A DNA stretch of 64,000 bases from Micromonosporaceae bacterium KJ-029 (GTDB lineage: Bacteria; Actinomycetota; Actinomycetes; Mycobacteriales; Micromonosporaceae), in the NCBI GenBank assembly GCA_005402585.1, contig BIFP01000051.1, positions 310,001-374,000 on the forward strand, in the 5' to 3' direction. Under the pieces are notes generated by a model. It worked only from the letters and a program-made list of their open reading frames with translations. It made no database searches and was not told the origin of the DNA. The position numbers and the translations under genes were made by a program. Shown piece by piece: positions 43,165 through 52,161 of the stretch (its first letter is position 1; the number at the start of each line of letters is the position of its first letter).

Positions 43165-43944
43165 TCAGCCGGCGGCGGGTCGGCGGCGGTGGGAGCGGCT
43201 GGTGTCGACCGGCCGCCCGGGGTCGACGTGTCGGGGCCGGTCGGGCTCGTCCGGCCGCAGCGGGGCGAGGGTGTCGGTGAGGGCGTCGATGATCCGGTCG
43301 GTGGCCAGCCGGGCCGTGCCGGGCACGCCGTGGGTCAGGTCGGACAGGTTCACCGGGTCGCCGAAGTGCACCCGTACGGTCGGGCGGTGGGCCAGCGCGC
43401 GGGCGACGCCGCGCAGCAGTCCCCGGGGTGTCCGGTAGGGCAGCACCTCGTGGGAACCCCACTGGGCGACCGGGATGACGGGGGCGCCGCAGGACAGGGC
43501 GAGGCGGGCGGCTCCGGTCTTGCCGCGCTCGGGCCACAGGCCCGGGTCCAGGCCGATGCGTCCCTCCGGGTAGACCAGGACCGGTGCGCCGGCGGTGACC
43601 GCGGCTGCGGCGTCGTCCAGGGCCCGGTGTACGCCACTGGTGCCGCGGTCGACGCGGATGTGTCCGGCGCGGCGCATGGCGGCGCCGATCACCGGGGCGC
43701 GGAACAGCCCGCCGGTGGCCATGATCCGGGGGGCCACCCCACGGACCCGGCAGGCGGCGGTGAGGACGATCGGGTCGAACGGGCTGATGTGGTTGGCGGC
43801 CAGGATCAGTGGCCCGCCGCGCAGCGGCGCGGGAATGTCGCCGGTGACCTCCAGCCGGGCCAGCAGCCCGACGATGACGCGGGCGAGCACCTGCGCGGCA
43901 CGCCAGATCAGCGGCGGTTGCCAGGGGGAGGGGGCAGTGTCCAT
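43165..43944 (-). CDS. 1-acylglycerol-3-phosphate acyltransferase (PlsC family)
   Basis: 259 residues. The acyltransferase motif I NHISPFDPIVLTA (NHxxxxD), GHIRVDRGTSG and motif III VYPEGRIGLDPG are intact, followed by PVAQWGS. It acylates lysophosphatidate or a related lipid at the membrane. N-terminal amphipathic region anchors it; the C terminus is a Pro/Arg-rich tail. Start ATG at 43944. Transcribed away from cydA, sharing the 177-base gap that holds the cyd palindrome. Confidence 0.9.
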   Translation of the reverse strand: MDTAPSPWQPPLIWRAAQVLARVIVGLLARLEVTGDIPAPLRGGPLILAANHISPFDPIVLTAACRVRGVAPRIMATGGLFRAPVIGAAMRRAGHIRVDRGTSGVHRALDDAAAAVTAGAPVLVYPEGRIGLDPGLWPERGKTGAARLALSCGAPVIPVAQWGSHEVLPYRTPRGLLRGVARALAHRPTVRVHFGDPVNLSDLTHGVPGTARLATDRIIDALTDTLAPLRPDEPDRPRHVDPGRPVDTSRSHRRRPAAG

Positions 43945-44083
43945 CAGCGGGCCATGGTCGCACGGCCGGAGCCGACGGCGGCGGTCAGGGCGGGCCGTAG
44001 GGCGGAGGTGAGCAGGGTCATTGGTCCTGGGCGGGTTCGGGCCGCCCGCCTCTGCCCATCGCTGTACGACGAGCTGTAGTATC

Positions 44084-44100
44084 TACTACGTCTCGTAGTA
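44084..44100. promoter_or_regulatory. 17-bp palindromic operator upstream of cydA
   Basis: TACTACG and CGTAGTA are perfect inverted arms around TCT, ending 21 bases before the cydA start. A further GTAGTA half-site at 44076-44081 extends it. The TAC/GTA arms resemble BlaI/CopY-type operators; the Rex box expected for cyd genes in Streptomyces is not seen. Confidence 0.6.
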
Positions 44101-44121
44101 TGACTGGCTGGGGGTTCGCAG

Positions 44122-45534
44122 GTGGACGCGTTGGACGTCGCCCGCTGGCAGTTCGGTGTCACCACCGTCTACCACTTTCTCTTCGTACCACTGACCATCG
44201 GGCTGTCCGTCCTGGTCGCCATCCTGCAAACCTGCTGGCACCGCACCGGCGACGAGAAGTACCTCAAGCTCACCAAGTTCTACGGCAAACTCTTCCTGAT
44301 CAACTTCGCCATGGGCGTGGTCACCGGCATCGTGCAGGAGTTCCAGTTCGGCATGAACTGGAGCGACTACTCCCGCTTCGTCGGCGACATCTTCGGCGCA
44401 CCCCTGGCCATCGAGGCGCTGGTCGCGTTCTTCCTCGAATCCACCTTCATCGGCCTGTGGATCTTCGGCTGGGACCGGCTGCCCAAACGCCTGCACCTGG
44501 CCAGCATCTGGGCCGCCGCGATCGGCACCAACCTGTCGGCGTACTTCATCCTCGCCGCCAACTCGTTCATGCAGAACCCGGTCGGCTACTGGGTCAACCC
44601 GGAGACCGGCCGGGCCGAGCTGACCGACTTCGTCGCCGTACTCACCAACAAGGTCGCCCTGATCACCTTCCCGCACACCATCGCCGGCGCCTTCCTGGTC
44701 GCCGGATCGCTGCTGGTGGCGGTCGCCCTGTGGCACCTGATCCGCAACCGCGACAGCGCCGACACCCCCGCGTACCGGTTCGCCGCCCGCTTCGGCTCCT
44801 GGGTCACCCTTATCTCCGCCGCCGTCGTCGTGATCACCGGCGACATCCAAGGCAAGATCATGACGCAGGTGCAGCCGATGAAGATGGCCGCCGCCGAGGG
44901 CCTCTACGACACCGAGAGCCCCGCCTCCTTCTCCGTGCTCACCGTCGGCAGCCTCGACGGCAGCCGGGAACTGTTCGCCATCAAGATCCCGTACCTGCTG
45001 TCGTACCTCGGCACCGGCGACCCCAACGGCACCGTGCACGGCATCAACGACCTGCAGGCCCTCTACACCGCCCAGTACGGCGCCGGCAGCTACACCCCGA
45101 TCATCCCGGTCACCTACTGGAGCTTCCGCTTCATGATCGGATTCGGGCTCGCCGCCGCCGCCATCGCCCTGCTCGTGCTCTGGGCCCAACGCAAGGGCCG
45201 CACCCCCCGCAGCAAGTGGCTGCTGCGCGCCGGCCTGGCCATGCCCATCCTGCCGCTGCTGGCCAACTCCTTCGGCTGGATCTTCACCGAGATGGGCCGC
45301 CAACCCTGGATCGTCTTCGGCGAGATGCTCACCCGCGACGGCGTCTCCCGCAGCGTCTCCCTCGCCGAGGTCCTCACCAGCTTCGCCGCCTTCACCCTCA
45401 TCTACGCCACCCTCGCCGTCATCGAGGTGAAACTGCTGATCCGCTACGCCAAGGCCGGCGTACCCGACGTCACCCCCGACCCCGAACCCGACGACACCGA
45501 CGACGCCGAGCGCCCGCTCGCCTTCGCCTACTGA
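44122..45534 (+). CDS. cydA: Cytochrome bd oxidase subunit I
   Basis: 470 residues, nine or so membrane helices. It oxidises quinol and reduces oxygen with high affinity. The N terminus ARWQFGVTTVYHFLFVPLTI has the heme b595 His, QEFQFGMNWSDYSRFVGDIF and ALVAFFLESTFIGLWIFGWD follow, and the quinol-binding Q-loop begins GDIQGKIMTQVQPMKMAAAE. Short-Q-loop type by length. GTG start at 44122. cydB follows after 14 bases; no cydCD in the window. The palindrome upstream suggests tight control, perhaps by oxygen or respiratory state. Confidence 0.97.
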   Translation: MDALDVARWQFGVTTVYHFLFVPLTIGLSVLVAILQTCWHRTGDEKYLKLTKFYGKLFLINFAMGVVTGIVQEFQFGMNWSDYSRFVGDIFGAPLAIEALVAFFLESTFIGLWIFGWDRLPKRLHLASIWAAAIGTNLSAYFILAANSFMQNPVGYWVNPETGRAELTDFVAVLTNKVALITFPHTIAGAFLVAGSLLVAVALWHLIRNRDSADTPAYRFAARFGSWVTLISAAVVVITGDIQGKIMTQVQPMKMAAAEGLYDTESPASFSVLTVGSLDGSRELFAIKIPYLLSYLGTGDPNGTVHGINDLQALYTAQYGAGSYTPIIPVTYWSFRFMIGFGLAAAAIALLVLWAQRKGRTPRSKWLLRAGLAMPILPLLANSFGWIFTEMGRQPWIVFGEMLTRDGVSRSVSLAEVLTSFAAFTLIYATLAVIEVKLLIRYAKAGVPDVTPDPEPDDTDDAERPLAFAY

Positions 45535-45548
45535 CCCGGAGCCCCACC

Positions 45549-46547
45549 GTGGAACTGACCACCATCTGGTTTCTCCTCGTCGCCGTGCTGTTCACCGGCT
45601 ACTTCATCCTCGAGGGCTTCGACTTCGGCGTCGGCATGCTGCTGCCCGTCCTCGGCCGCGACGACCGCGAACGCCGCGTCATGATCAACACCATCGGGCC
45701 GGTCTGGGACGGCAACGAGGTCTGGCTGATCACCGCCGGCGGCGCCATGTTCGCCGCCTTCCCCGAGTGGTACGCCACCCTCTTCTCCGGCTTCTACCTG
45801 CCGCTGCTGCTCATCCTGCTGGCGCTGATCGCCCGCGGCGTCGCCTTCGAGTACCGCCACAAGCGCCCCGAGGCATCCTGGAAACGCCGCTGGGACAACG
45901 CCATCTTCTTCGGCTCACTCGTCCCGGCGATCCTGTGGGGCGTCGCCTTCGCCAACATCCTGCGCGGCGTACCCCTGGACGCCGACCACGAGTACGTCGG
46001 CGGCCTGCTCAACCTGCTGCACCCGTACGCCCTGCTCGGCGGCGCCACCACCGCGGCCCTGTTCGCCACCCACGGCGCCGTCTTCGTCGCCCTCAAGACC
46101 ATCGGCGACATCCGCGACCGCGCCGCGACCCTCGCCGTACGCCTCGGCGTGGCCACCGCGGTCCTCGCGGTGGCGTTCCTGACCTGGACCCTGACCATCC
46201 GCTCCAGCGCCGCCGCCGTCGTGTTCGCCGCCGGCGCCGCCCTCGCGCTGCTCGGTGGTCTCGCCGCCGCCAAGGTACGCCGCGAAGGCTGGGCGTTCAC
46301 CGGCACCGCGCTGGCGATCGGCCTGGCCGTGGCGACCCTGTTCGCCGCGCTGTTCCCGAACGTGCTGCCCTCCACCCTCGACCCGGCCGGCACACTCACC
46401 GCCACCAACGCCGCCTCCACCCCCTACACCCTCAAGATCATGACGTGGGTGGCGGTGTTCTTCACCCCGATCGTGCTCGTCTACCAAGGCTGGACGTACT
46501 GGGTGTTCCGTAAGCGCATCGGGGTGGCGCACATCCCGCAACACTGA
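45549..46547 (+). CDS. cydB: Cytochrome bd oxidase subunit II
   Basis: 332 residues, about eight helices. TGYFILEGFDFGVGMLLPVL, GPVWDGNEVWLITAGGAMFA and AFPEWYATLFSGFYLPLLLI are the CydB hallmarks. It forms the heterodimeric oxidase with CydA. GTG at 45549 is the start matching the family; the frame is open far upstream over cydA without meaning. A terminator hairpin follows at once. Confidence 0.97.
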   Translation: MELTTIWFLLVAVLFTGYFILEGFDFGVGMLLPVLGRDDRERRVMINTIGPVWDGNEVWLITAGGAMFAAFPEWYATLFSGFYLPLLLILLALIARGVAFEYRHKRPEASWKRRWDNAIFFGSLVPAILWGVAFANILRGVPLDADHEYVGGLLNLLHPYALLGGATTAALFATHGAVFVALKTIGDIRDRAATLAVRLGVATAVLAVAFLTWTLTIRSSAAAVVFAAGAALALLGGLAAAKVRREGWAFTGTALAIGLAVATLFAALFPNVLPSTLDPAGTLTATNAASTPYTLKIMTWVAVFFTPIVLVYQGWTYWVFRKRIGVAHIPQH

Positions 46548-46555
46548 CCGCGACC

Positions 46556-46581
46556 GGGCCGGGGACCACCGTCCCCGGCCC
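46556..46581. terminator. Hairpin terminator after cydAB
   Basis: GGGCCGGGGAC (46556-46566) and GTCCCCGGCCC (46571-46581) form a perfect 11-bp stem with a 4-base loop. Confidence 0.8.
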
Positions 46582-46592
46582 GATCAGGCACC

Positions 46593-47078
46593 ATGACCCC
46601 CATGCCACACACCCACACCCACACCTACGCCACCACCGTCACCTGGACCGGCAACCTCGGCACCGGCACCAGCGGCTACCGCGACTACCGCCGCGACCAC
46701 GACATCACCACCGACGGCGCCCCACCCATCGCCGGCAGCTCCGACCCCACCTTCCGCGGCGACCCCACCCGCTGGAACCCCGAACAACTCCTGCTCGCCG
46801 CACTGTCCCAGTGCCACATGCTCGCCTACCTGCACCAATGTGCCGCCAAGGGCATCATCGTCACCGACTACGTCGACGACGCCACCGGCACCATGACCAC
46901 CGACGCCAGCGGCAGCGGCCACTTCACCGAGGTCGTCCTACGTCCCCGGGTAACCGTCGCCGACCCCACCACCGCCGACACCGCCACCGCCCTGCACGAC
47001 GACGCCCACCACGTCTGCTTCATCGCCAACTCGGTCAACTTCCCGGTCCGCCACGAACCGACGACCGTCACCGACTGA
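46593..47078 (+). CDS. OsmC-family protein
   Basis: 161 residues. The OsmC/Ohr fold shows ATTVTWTGNLGTGTSGYRDY, NPEQLLLAALSQCHMLAYLH with the first catalytic-type Cys, and HHVCFIANSVNFPV with the second Cys, so peroxide reduction is plausible. It belongs to the YhfA/OsmC-like subgroup rather than Ohr. ATG at 46593 or 46602 are equally possible. Cytoplasmic, probably organic-peroxide defence. Its own promoter must lie after the cydAB terminator. Confidence 0.9.
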   Translation: MTPMPHTHTHTYATTVTWTGNLGTGTSGYRDYRRDHDITTDGAPPIAGSSDPTFRGDPTRWNPEQLLLAALSQCHMLAYLHQCAAKGIIVTDYVDDATGTMTTDASGSGHFTEVVLRPRVTVADPTTADTATALHDDAHHVCFIANSVNFPVRHEPTTVTD

Positions 47079-47144
47079 CCGACGCACCACCGCCCCGGAC
47101 ACCTCCGCTGGCGGGCCGGCAAACCGGTCGACAGCACCGCCAGC

Positions 47145-48347
47145 ATGGCTATCGTCAACCCGGTGCAACCCACCGTCGACGTCCGCGAACTCGCCCCCGA
47201 CGAGCTGACCGCCGCCTGGCACCTCGGCCGGCTCGCCTTCGGCTCCGACCCGCAACCCCCACCACAGGCCGTCACACCCAGCCCCGGCCGCACCACCTAC
47301 GGCGCCTTCGACGCGGGCGGACAGCTGCTCGGCAAGGCCGTCGACCTGCACGACGAACAGTGGTGGGCCGGGCGCGCCGTACCCGTCGCCGACGTCGCCG
47401 GAGTCGCCGTCGCCCCCGAAGCCCGCGGCACCGGCGTCGGCCGCGCCCTGCTCCGCACCCTACTGCGCGACGCCCACGACCGCGGCGCCGCCGTCAGCGC
47501 GCTGTTCGCCACCACTCCCGCCCCCTACCGGGCCTGCGGCTGGGAGATCGCCGGGCAGCTACGCACCCTCGACCTGCCCACCGCCGCGCTGCCCCGGCAC
47601 CGCCCCGACCCGCAGCTCACCGTCCGCGCCGGCACCCCCGCCGACCTGCCCGCCGTCGCCGACCTGCACCAGCGCGTCACCCGGCACCGCTGCGGCCTGC
47701 TCACCCGCACCCACCCCCGCTACGACAACGCCGCCGACGAACTGCCCTACGACGGGTTCACCATCGTCGAACACGACGGCCACCTGCTCGGCTACGCCGG
47801 CTGGAACCGCGGCCGCGGCTACGGCCCCGACGCGGTCCTCACCGTCGAGGACATCCTCGCCACCACCACCGAAGCCGCCCGCACCCTCGTCGGCGTCCTC
47901 GCCAGCTGGCACAGCGTCACCCCCACCGTGCGGCTGACCCCACTACCCGGCGACGCCATCAGTACCCACCTGCCGCTCGAGATCGCCCGCGAACACGAAC
48001 GCGACACCTGGATGCACCGGCCCGTCGACATCGCCCGCGCCGTCGAGAGCCGCGGCTGGCCCGCACACACCCGCGGCCAGGTCACCTTCACCCTCACCGA
48101 CGACCTCGCCGAATGGAACACCGGCACCTGGCAGCTCACGGTCGCCGACGGCAACGCCCACCTGCACCGCGTCACCACCCAAGCGGACCTGCACCTGACC
48201 GTACGCGGCTTCGCGCTGCTCTACACCAGCGCCGCCACCGCCCACACCCTCGCCGAAACCGGCCTGCTGCGACACACCACACCGGACCCGAGCGCCCTCG
48301 ACCTGCTCGCCGCCGGACCACCCGCCCAAGCCCTCGACTACTTCTGA
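47145..48347 (+). CDS. Eis-like GNAT N-acetyltransferase
   Basis: 400 residues with the three-part Eis layout: an N-terminal GNAT domain (VADVAGVAVAPEARGTGVGR is the acetyl-CoA P-loop), a second GNAT-like domain (about 160-280) and a C-terminal sterol-carrier-like domain ending in the free carboxylate -ALDYF, which in Eis takes part in catalysis. Eis enzymes acetylate amines, including aminoglycosides and histones; native substrate here is unknown. ATG at 47145. Confidence 0.9.
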   Translation: MAIVNPVQPTVDVRELAPDELTAAWHLGRLAFGSDPQPPPQAVTPSPGRTTYGAFDAGGQLLGKAVDLHDEQWWAGRAVPVADVAGVAVAPEARGTGVGRALLRTLLRDAHDRGAAVSALFATTPAPYRACGWEIAGQLRTLDLPTAALPRHRPDPQLTVRAGTPADLPAVADLHQRVTRHRCGLLTRTHPRYDNAADELPYDGFTIVEHDGHLLGYAGWNRGRGYGPDAVLTVEDILATTTEAARTLVGVLASWHSVTPTVRLTPLPGDAISTHLPLEIAREHERDTWMHRPVDIARAVESRGWPAHTRGQVTFTLTDDLAEWNTGTWQLTVADGNAHLHRVTTQADLHLTVRGFALLYTSAATAHTLAETGLLRHTTPDPSALDLLAAGPPAQALDYF

Positions 48348-48400
48348 CAAACCCCGGCTCGCCGACCGACACCGCCACCCACCCGACCAGCAAGACGAAC

Positions 48401-48431
48401 GGCCGGCCCAGGCGAACCGCCCGGGCCGGCC
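48401..48431. terminator. Hairpin between Eis-like and DUF6319-like genes
   Basis: GGCCGGCCC (48401-48409) and GGGCCGGCC (48423-48431) pair across 13 bases; placed between convergent genes so it can serve both. Confidence 0.6.
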
Positions 48432-48450
48432 GACCACGCCGACGCGCCGA

Positions 48451-49134
48451 TCAACCCGCCTCGCGCAACTCCGCCAACCGGGCCTCGATCTCCGCCAACT
48501 CCGCCCGCAGCTTCTCCGCCTGCCGCTCGGCCTCCGACCGCTCCGTCGACAGGATCTGCTCCACCGCCTCGTGCACCCCCGGCACGTCCACCAACGCCAC
48601 CATCCGCAGCGCCTCCGCCGGCTTGAGCACGTACGGCTTGGCCAACACCTTGGCACCCTGCTGCGCCGCCACCGTCCACTCACCATCGGCGTACGCCAGC
48701 GTCACCGTCAGCCCCGCCGGACCCTTCGGCTTCGCCGCCTTCACCGCCCGCCGCGCCGGCTTCGCCTCCACCGTTTCCACAGTCTCCACCTTCGGCTCCT
48801 CCCGCCGCGGCTGCGGCACCCGGTCCAACACGAACTCCGGCTCCGCCGCCACCGGCTCGGCCTGCGGCGGCTCCACCTTCTGCTCAACCGGCCTGCGCCC
48901 CGCACCCTTCGGCGCCACCGCCACATCGGCGGGGGAGAAGGGCAACTCGTCGCGCCCGAACCGCACCACCACGAACTCGTCGGACACCGCCGGATCGGTC
49001 AACTCGACCACCTGACCCAACTGCCCGGCGATCTGCCCGGCCGCGGCCGTGAACACCACCTTCGGCTTACGGCCCGCGGCCAACGCCTCCCGGAAACCCT
49101 GCACCTCGTCCTCGGACAAACCCTGGCCCGCCAT
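48451..49134 (-). CDS. DUF6319-like protein with coiled-coil tail
   Basis: 227 residues, no signal or membrane segment. Residues 1-75 (LSEDEVQGFREALAAGRKPK, VVFTAAAGQIAGQLGQVVEL, FGRDELPFSPADVAV) look like the DUF6319 beta-barrel domain; the middle is a Pro/Glu-rich linker; the C-terminal third repeats a small domain and ends in a charged coiled coil (ERSEAERQAEKLRAELAEIE). Function unknown. ATG at 49134 has GAGG close upstream; the frame is open to 49203. Confidence 0.65.
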   Translation of the reverse strand: MAGQGLSEDEVQGFREALAAGRKPKVVFTAAAGQIAGQLGQVVELTDPAVSDEFVVVRFGRDELPFSPADVAVAPKGAGRRPVEQKVEPPQAEPVAAEPEFVLDRVPQPRREEPKVETVETVEAKPARRAVKAAKPKGPAGLTVTLAYADGEWTVAAQQGAKVLAKPYVLKPAEALRMVALVDVPGVHEAVEQILSTERSEAERQAEKLRAELAEIEARLAELREAG

Positions 49135-49199
49135 CACGTCCTCTTCCGTCCCACGTCTGATCGCAGCCTTGATACCAGCCGGCTGCGACAGCAGAAAGA

Positions 49200-49661
49200 T
49201 CAACCCCCCAGTGCCCGCAACGCCGCGTCGGCGTGCTCGTTCATGCTCAACTCGCTGTGCACCACCGCCAGGACCCGCCGATCCGCACCGATCACGAACG
49301 TCATCCGCCGCATACTCAGCGGCCCCAACGGCAGCCGGCGCCGCACACCGAACCGGTCCGCCACCACACCGTCCGGGTCGGACAGCAACGGATAGTCGAA
49401 CCCGTGCCGGCGCGAAAACTCCGCCTGCCGCTGCACCGAATCCCGACTGATCCCCACCCGCTGCGCTCCCACCGCCGCGAACTCCGCCGCCAGATCCCGA
49501 AAGTGGCAGCTCTCCGCCGTACAGCCCCGCGTCATCGCCGCCGGATAGAAGAACAACACCACCGGCCCCGCCGCCAGAAAATCCGACAACCTCCGGGGCC
49601 GCCCCGTCTCGTCGGGCAACTCGAAATCGTCCACCACGTCACCCACACCCACACCCGCCAC
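49200..49661 (-). CDS. bcp: Peroxiredoxin, BCP type
   Basis: 153 residues. The peroxidatic Cys lies in TRGCTAESCHFRD with a second Cys five residues later, the atypical 2-Cys BCP pattern. PVVLFFYPAAM precedes it and RRMTFVIGADRRVLAVVHSE follows. It reduces hydroperoxides through thioredoxin. GTG at 49661 has GAGGAG at 5-base spacing; GTG at 49667 overlaps that site and is less likely. The DUF6319-like gene follows after 65 bases on the same strand. Confidence 0.9.
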   Translation of the reverse strand: MAGVGVGDVVDDFELPDETGRPRRLSDFLAAGPVVLFFYPAAMTRGCTAESCHFRDLAAEFAAVGAQRVGISRDSVQRQAEFSRRHGFDYPLLSDPDGVVADRFGVRRRLPLGPLSMRRMTFVIGADRRVLAVVHSELSMNEHADAALRALGG

Positions 49662-49789
49662 GCCCACTCCTCACCTCGACGCCGTCGCGGGCGAGCGTAT
49701 GCGCCCGTGTGCTCCACCACACCCCGCTACCCGCCGCCGCACCGCCCCGGTAACGTCGCCGACACCGGCCGGGGCAGGAGAGAAGGACA

Positions 49790-50518
49790 ATGACACCCGT
49801 CACCGTCATCACTGGCGGCAGCCGCGGCATCGGCGCCGCCACCGCCCGCCGCCTCGCCCACACCGGCCACCACATCGCACTCGGCTACCGCCGCGACCAC
49901 CAGGCCGCCGCCACCGTCGTGGCCGACCTGCGCGCCACCGGCGTCGACGCCATCGCCGTACCCGCCGACACCCGCGACCCCGACCAGGTCGCCGCCCTCT
50001 TCGACGCCGCCGCCGAACTCGGCCCGATCACCGGGCTGGTCAACAACGCCGGCATCACCAGCCCGATCGGCCCCTTCACCGACCTGCACCCCGACGACCT
50101 GCGCCGCGTCGTCGACGTCAACCTCGTCGGCTACATCCTCTGCGCCCAGCAGGCCGCCCGCCGGATGACCGACGGCACCGCCATCGTCAACATCTCCTCC
50201 GTCGCCGCCACCCTCGGCAGCCCAGGGGAGTACGTCCACTACGCCGCCGTCAAAGCCGCCACCGACGCCCTCACCATCGGCCTGGCCAAGGAACTCGCCC
50301 CACACGGCATCCGGGTCAACGCCGTCGCCCCCGGCATCATCCGCACCGACATCCACGCCCTGTCCGGCCAACCCGACCGACCCGACCGCGCCGCCAGCCG
50401 CATCCCACTGGGCCGCCCCGGCGAACCCGACGAGGTCGCCGCCGCCATCGCCTGGCTGCTCAGCCCGGACGCCTCCTACACCACCGGCGCCGTCCTCCGC
50501 GTCGGCGGCGGCCTGTAA
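49790..50518 (+). CDS. SDR-family oxidoreductase (FabG-like)
   Basis: 242 residues, classical short-chain dehydrogenase. Cofactor loop TGGSRGIGAATA, NNAG in LVNNAGITSPIGPF, catalytic Ser in IVNISSVAATLGS and Tyr-Lys in YVHYAAVKAATD; NAVAPGIIRTDI and the C-terminal GAVLRVGGGL complete the fold. Probably NADP(H)-dependent given the basic residues after the first beta strand. Substrate unknown; it stands alone, not in a fatty-acid or polyketide cluster. Confidence 0.92.
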   Translation: MTPVTVITGGSRGIGAATARRLAHTGHHIALGYRRDHQAAATVVADLRATGVDAIAVPADTRDPDQVAALFDAAAELGPITGLVNNAGITSPIGPFTDLHPDDLRRVVDVNLVGYILCAQQAARRMTDGTAIVNISSVAATLGSPGEYVHYAAVKAATDALTIGLAKELAPHGIRVNAVAPGIIRTDIHALSGQPDRPDRAASRIPLGRPGEPDEVAAAIAWLLSPDASYTTGAVLRVGGGL

Positions 50519-50605
50519 CCATCGGCAGGCCACTGCTGGTAACCCCGACGCCGACCGGCCCGAAATCCCCTCGACAGAACCGTCCCGTCCTGCCACCGTG
50601 CTCGG

Positions 50606-51544
50606 ATGGCAGATCTTGGCCCGACCGAACTCCGGCTGATGCAGGGCCTGGCCCAACAGGTGACCGCACTACGGCCGGAACTGCTCAACGGCGAGGCGAC
50701 CGTCGGTGAACTGGCCTGGGGCTGGGCCAAGGACTTCGACGCACTCAACCAATTCTGGCGGCACCGGCTGTGGTTCGCCGACGGCCAGCTGGCCGGGTGG
50801 GGGTGGGTATATCTGCCCTACCGGATCCAGCGCAGCGACGGGAAGTTCCGTGAGGTCGAGACGGCCAACCTGATCTGGCAGGTACATCCGGACCGGCCCG
50901 AGCTGCTGACCGAAATCCTCGACTGGTACGACGATGTGGCGGGCGACGTCGACCGGCTGCTGACCGTACAGGTCGCGGACGCACCGGCCCGTGCCCGCGT
51001 AGCCGCACACGGATACGCGTTCGACACGGAAACCGGCTCGGACAACGGGTCCTGGGTACAGTTCAATGCCCGGGAACTGACCGACGTGCCGGATCCGGTG
51101 CTGCCCGAGGGTTTCCGGTTCCTGACGGCCGGAGACATCTCGGTGGCGGACGCGGTCAAGGCGCACCGGGACGCCTGGTACCCGTCCAGCTTCACCGAGA
51201 CGGCGCTCGAGCGAATCCGGCGGACCTGGCCGTATCGAGCCGACCTGCACGTGCTGATCGAGGCACCGGACGGCACCCTCGCCGCAACCGCGATCATCTG
51301 GCTGGACGAAGCGACGCGAACCGCCGAGTTCGAGCCCGTCGGCACACACCGAGACTTCCGGCGCCAGGGGTTGGGCACCGCGCTGCAACTGCACGGCATG
51401 CACCTGGCCAGGGCCGCCGGCGCGAACCGCATGCTGGTCGCCTGCCTTGGCGCGCCCGCGCATCCGGCCGCCCGCAACATGTACTACGGCGTCGGCTACC
51501 GCGAGTTGAGCCGCGACCTGCCGCAGATCAAGCTCGCGAGATAA
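50606..51544 (+). CDS. Tandem-domain GNAT N-acetyltransferase
   Basis: 312 residues. The C-terminal GNAT domain shows FEPVGTHRDFRRQGLGTALQ, the acetyl-CoA loop, and NMYYGVGYRELSRDL. The N-terminal half is a degenerate GNAT-like domain (VYLPYRIQRSDGK, LIWQVHPDRPELLTEILDWY). Substrate unknown. ATG at 50606; the 87-base gap from the SDR gene has no terminator-like stem. Confidence 0.85.
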   Translation: MADLGPTELRLMQGLAQQVTALRPELLNGEATVGELAWGWAKDFDALNQFWRHRLWFADGQLAGWGWVYLPYRIQRSDGKFREVETANLIWQVHPDRPELLTEILDWYDDVAGDVDRLLTVQVADAPARARVAAHGYAFDTETGSDNGSWVQFNARELTDVPDPVLPEGFRFLTAGDISVADAVKAHRDAWYPSSFTETALERIRRTWPYRADLHVLIEAPDGTLAATAIIWLDEATRTAEFEPVGTHRDFRRQGLGTALQLHGMHLARAAGANRMLVACLGAPAHPAARNMYYGVGYRELSRDLPQIKLAR

Positions 51545-51633
51545 CGCCCGGCTCCGCCACTCAACCTGTCGCCCAGCAGGGAGCGTCTTACCTCCCATGC
51601 AAACAAGAGTGCGCTCCACGACCTGGGCACGTC

Positions 51634-52161
51634 ATGCCGGGTGAGGACGAGCAGCGGTTCCGCGACTTCGTGTTGGCGCAGTGGGGGCCACTGACTCGCA
51701 TGGCCTACCTCCTGACCGGAGACCAGGGCACCGCTGAGGACCTGGTGCAGTCAGCGTTGGAGAAGACCCACCGCCGGTGGGGAAACATCGTCCGCAAGGA
51801 CGCCCCCGGGGTCTACGTCCGCCGGGTGATGGTCAACACCGCGGTCTCCTGGCGACGACGCCGCCGAACCGTCGAGGTGCCGCTCCTCGACACGGACGCC
51901 ATCGCCGCGCCAGACGCCTACCACCAGGCAGAGAACCGACATCAGCTGCTGGGGGCACTGCGGCGACTGCCGCCGAGAATGCGAGCGGTACTCGTCCTTC
52001 GGTACTTCGAGGACCTGAGCGAGGCGGACATCGCCCGAATCCTCGGATGCTCGACCGGGACGGTCAAGAGCCAAGCGTCGCGAGGCCTCGCTCGGCTGCG
52101 AGCCGACCTGACGCCACCGTCCACCCTCCTCGACACAAACCTGCAGGGAGATCCAGCATGA
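51634..52161 (+). CDS. SigE-family ECF RNA polymerase sigma factor
   Basis: 175 residues. Sigma region 2 (FRDFVLAQWGPLTRMAYLLT, GDQGTAEDLVQSALEKTHRR) and region 4 (LPPRMRAVLVLRYFEDLSEA, ILGCSTGTVKSQASRGLARL) match the actinobacterial SigE-family of ECF factors. The final codons overlap the next gene as ATGA (52158-52161), so the membrane protein encoded there is the likely controlling partner. Target promoters unknown. Confidence 0.92.
   Translation: MPGEDEQRFRDFVLAQWGPLTRMAYLLTGDQGTAEDLVQSALEKTHRRWGNIVRKDAPGVYVRRVMVNTAVSWRRRRRTVEVPLLDTDAIAAPDAYHQAENRHQLLGALRRLPPRMRAVLVLRYFEDLSEADIARILGCSTGTVKSQASRGLARLRADLTPPSTLLDTNLQGDPA

Noticed and set aside
46811..49015. 734-residue plus-strand frame across OsmC, Eis-like and DUF6319-like genes
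   Set aside because: Arg/Pro/His-rich translation in the wrong frame of three recognisable genes.
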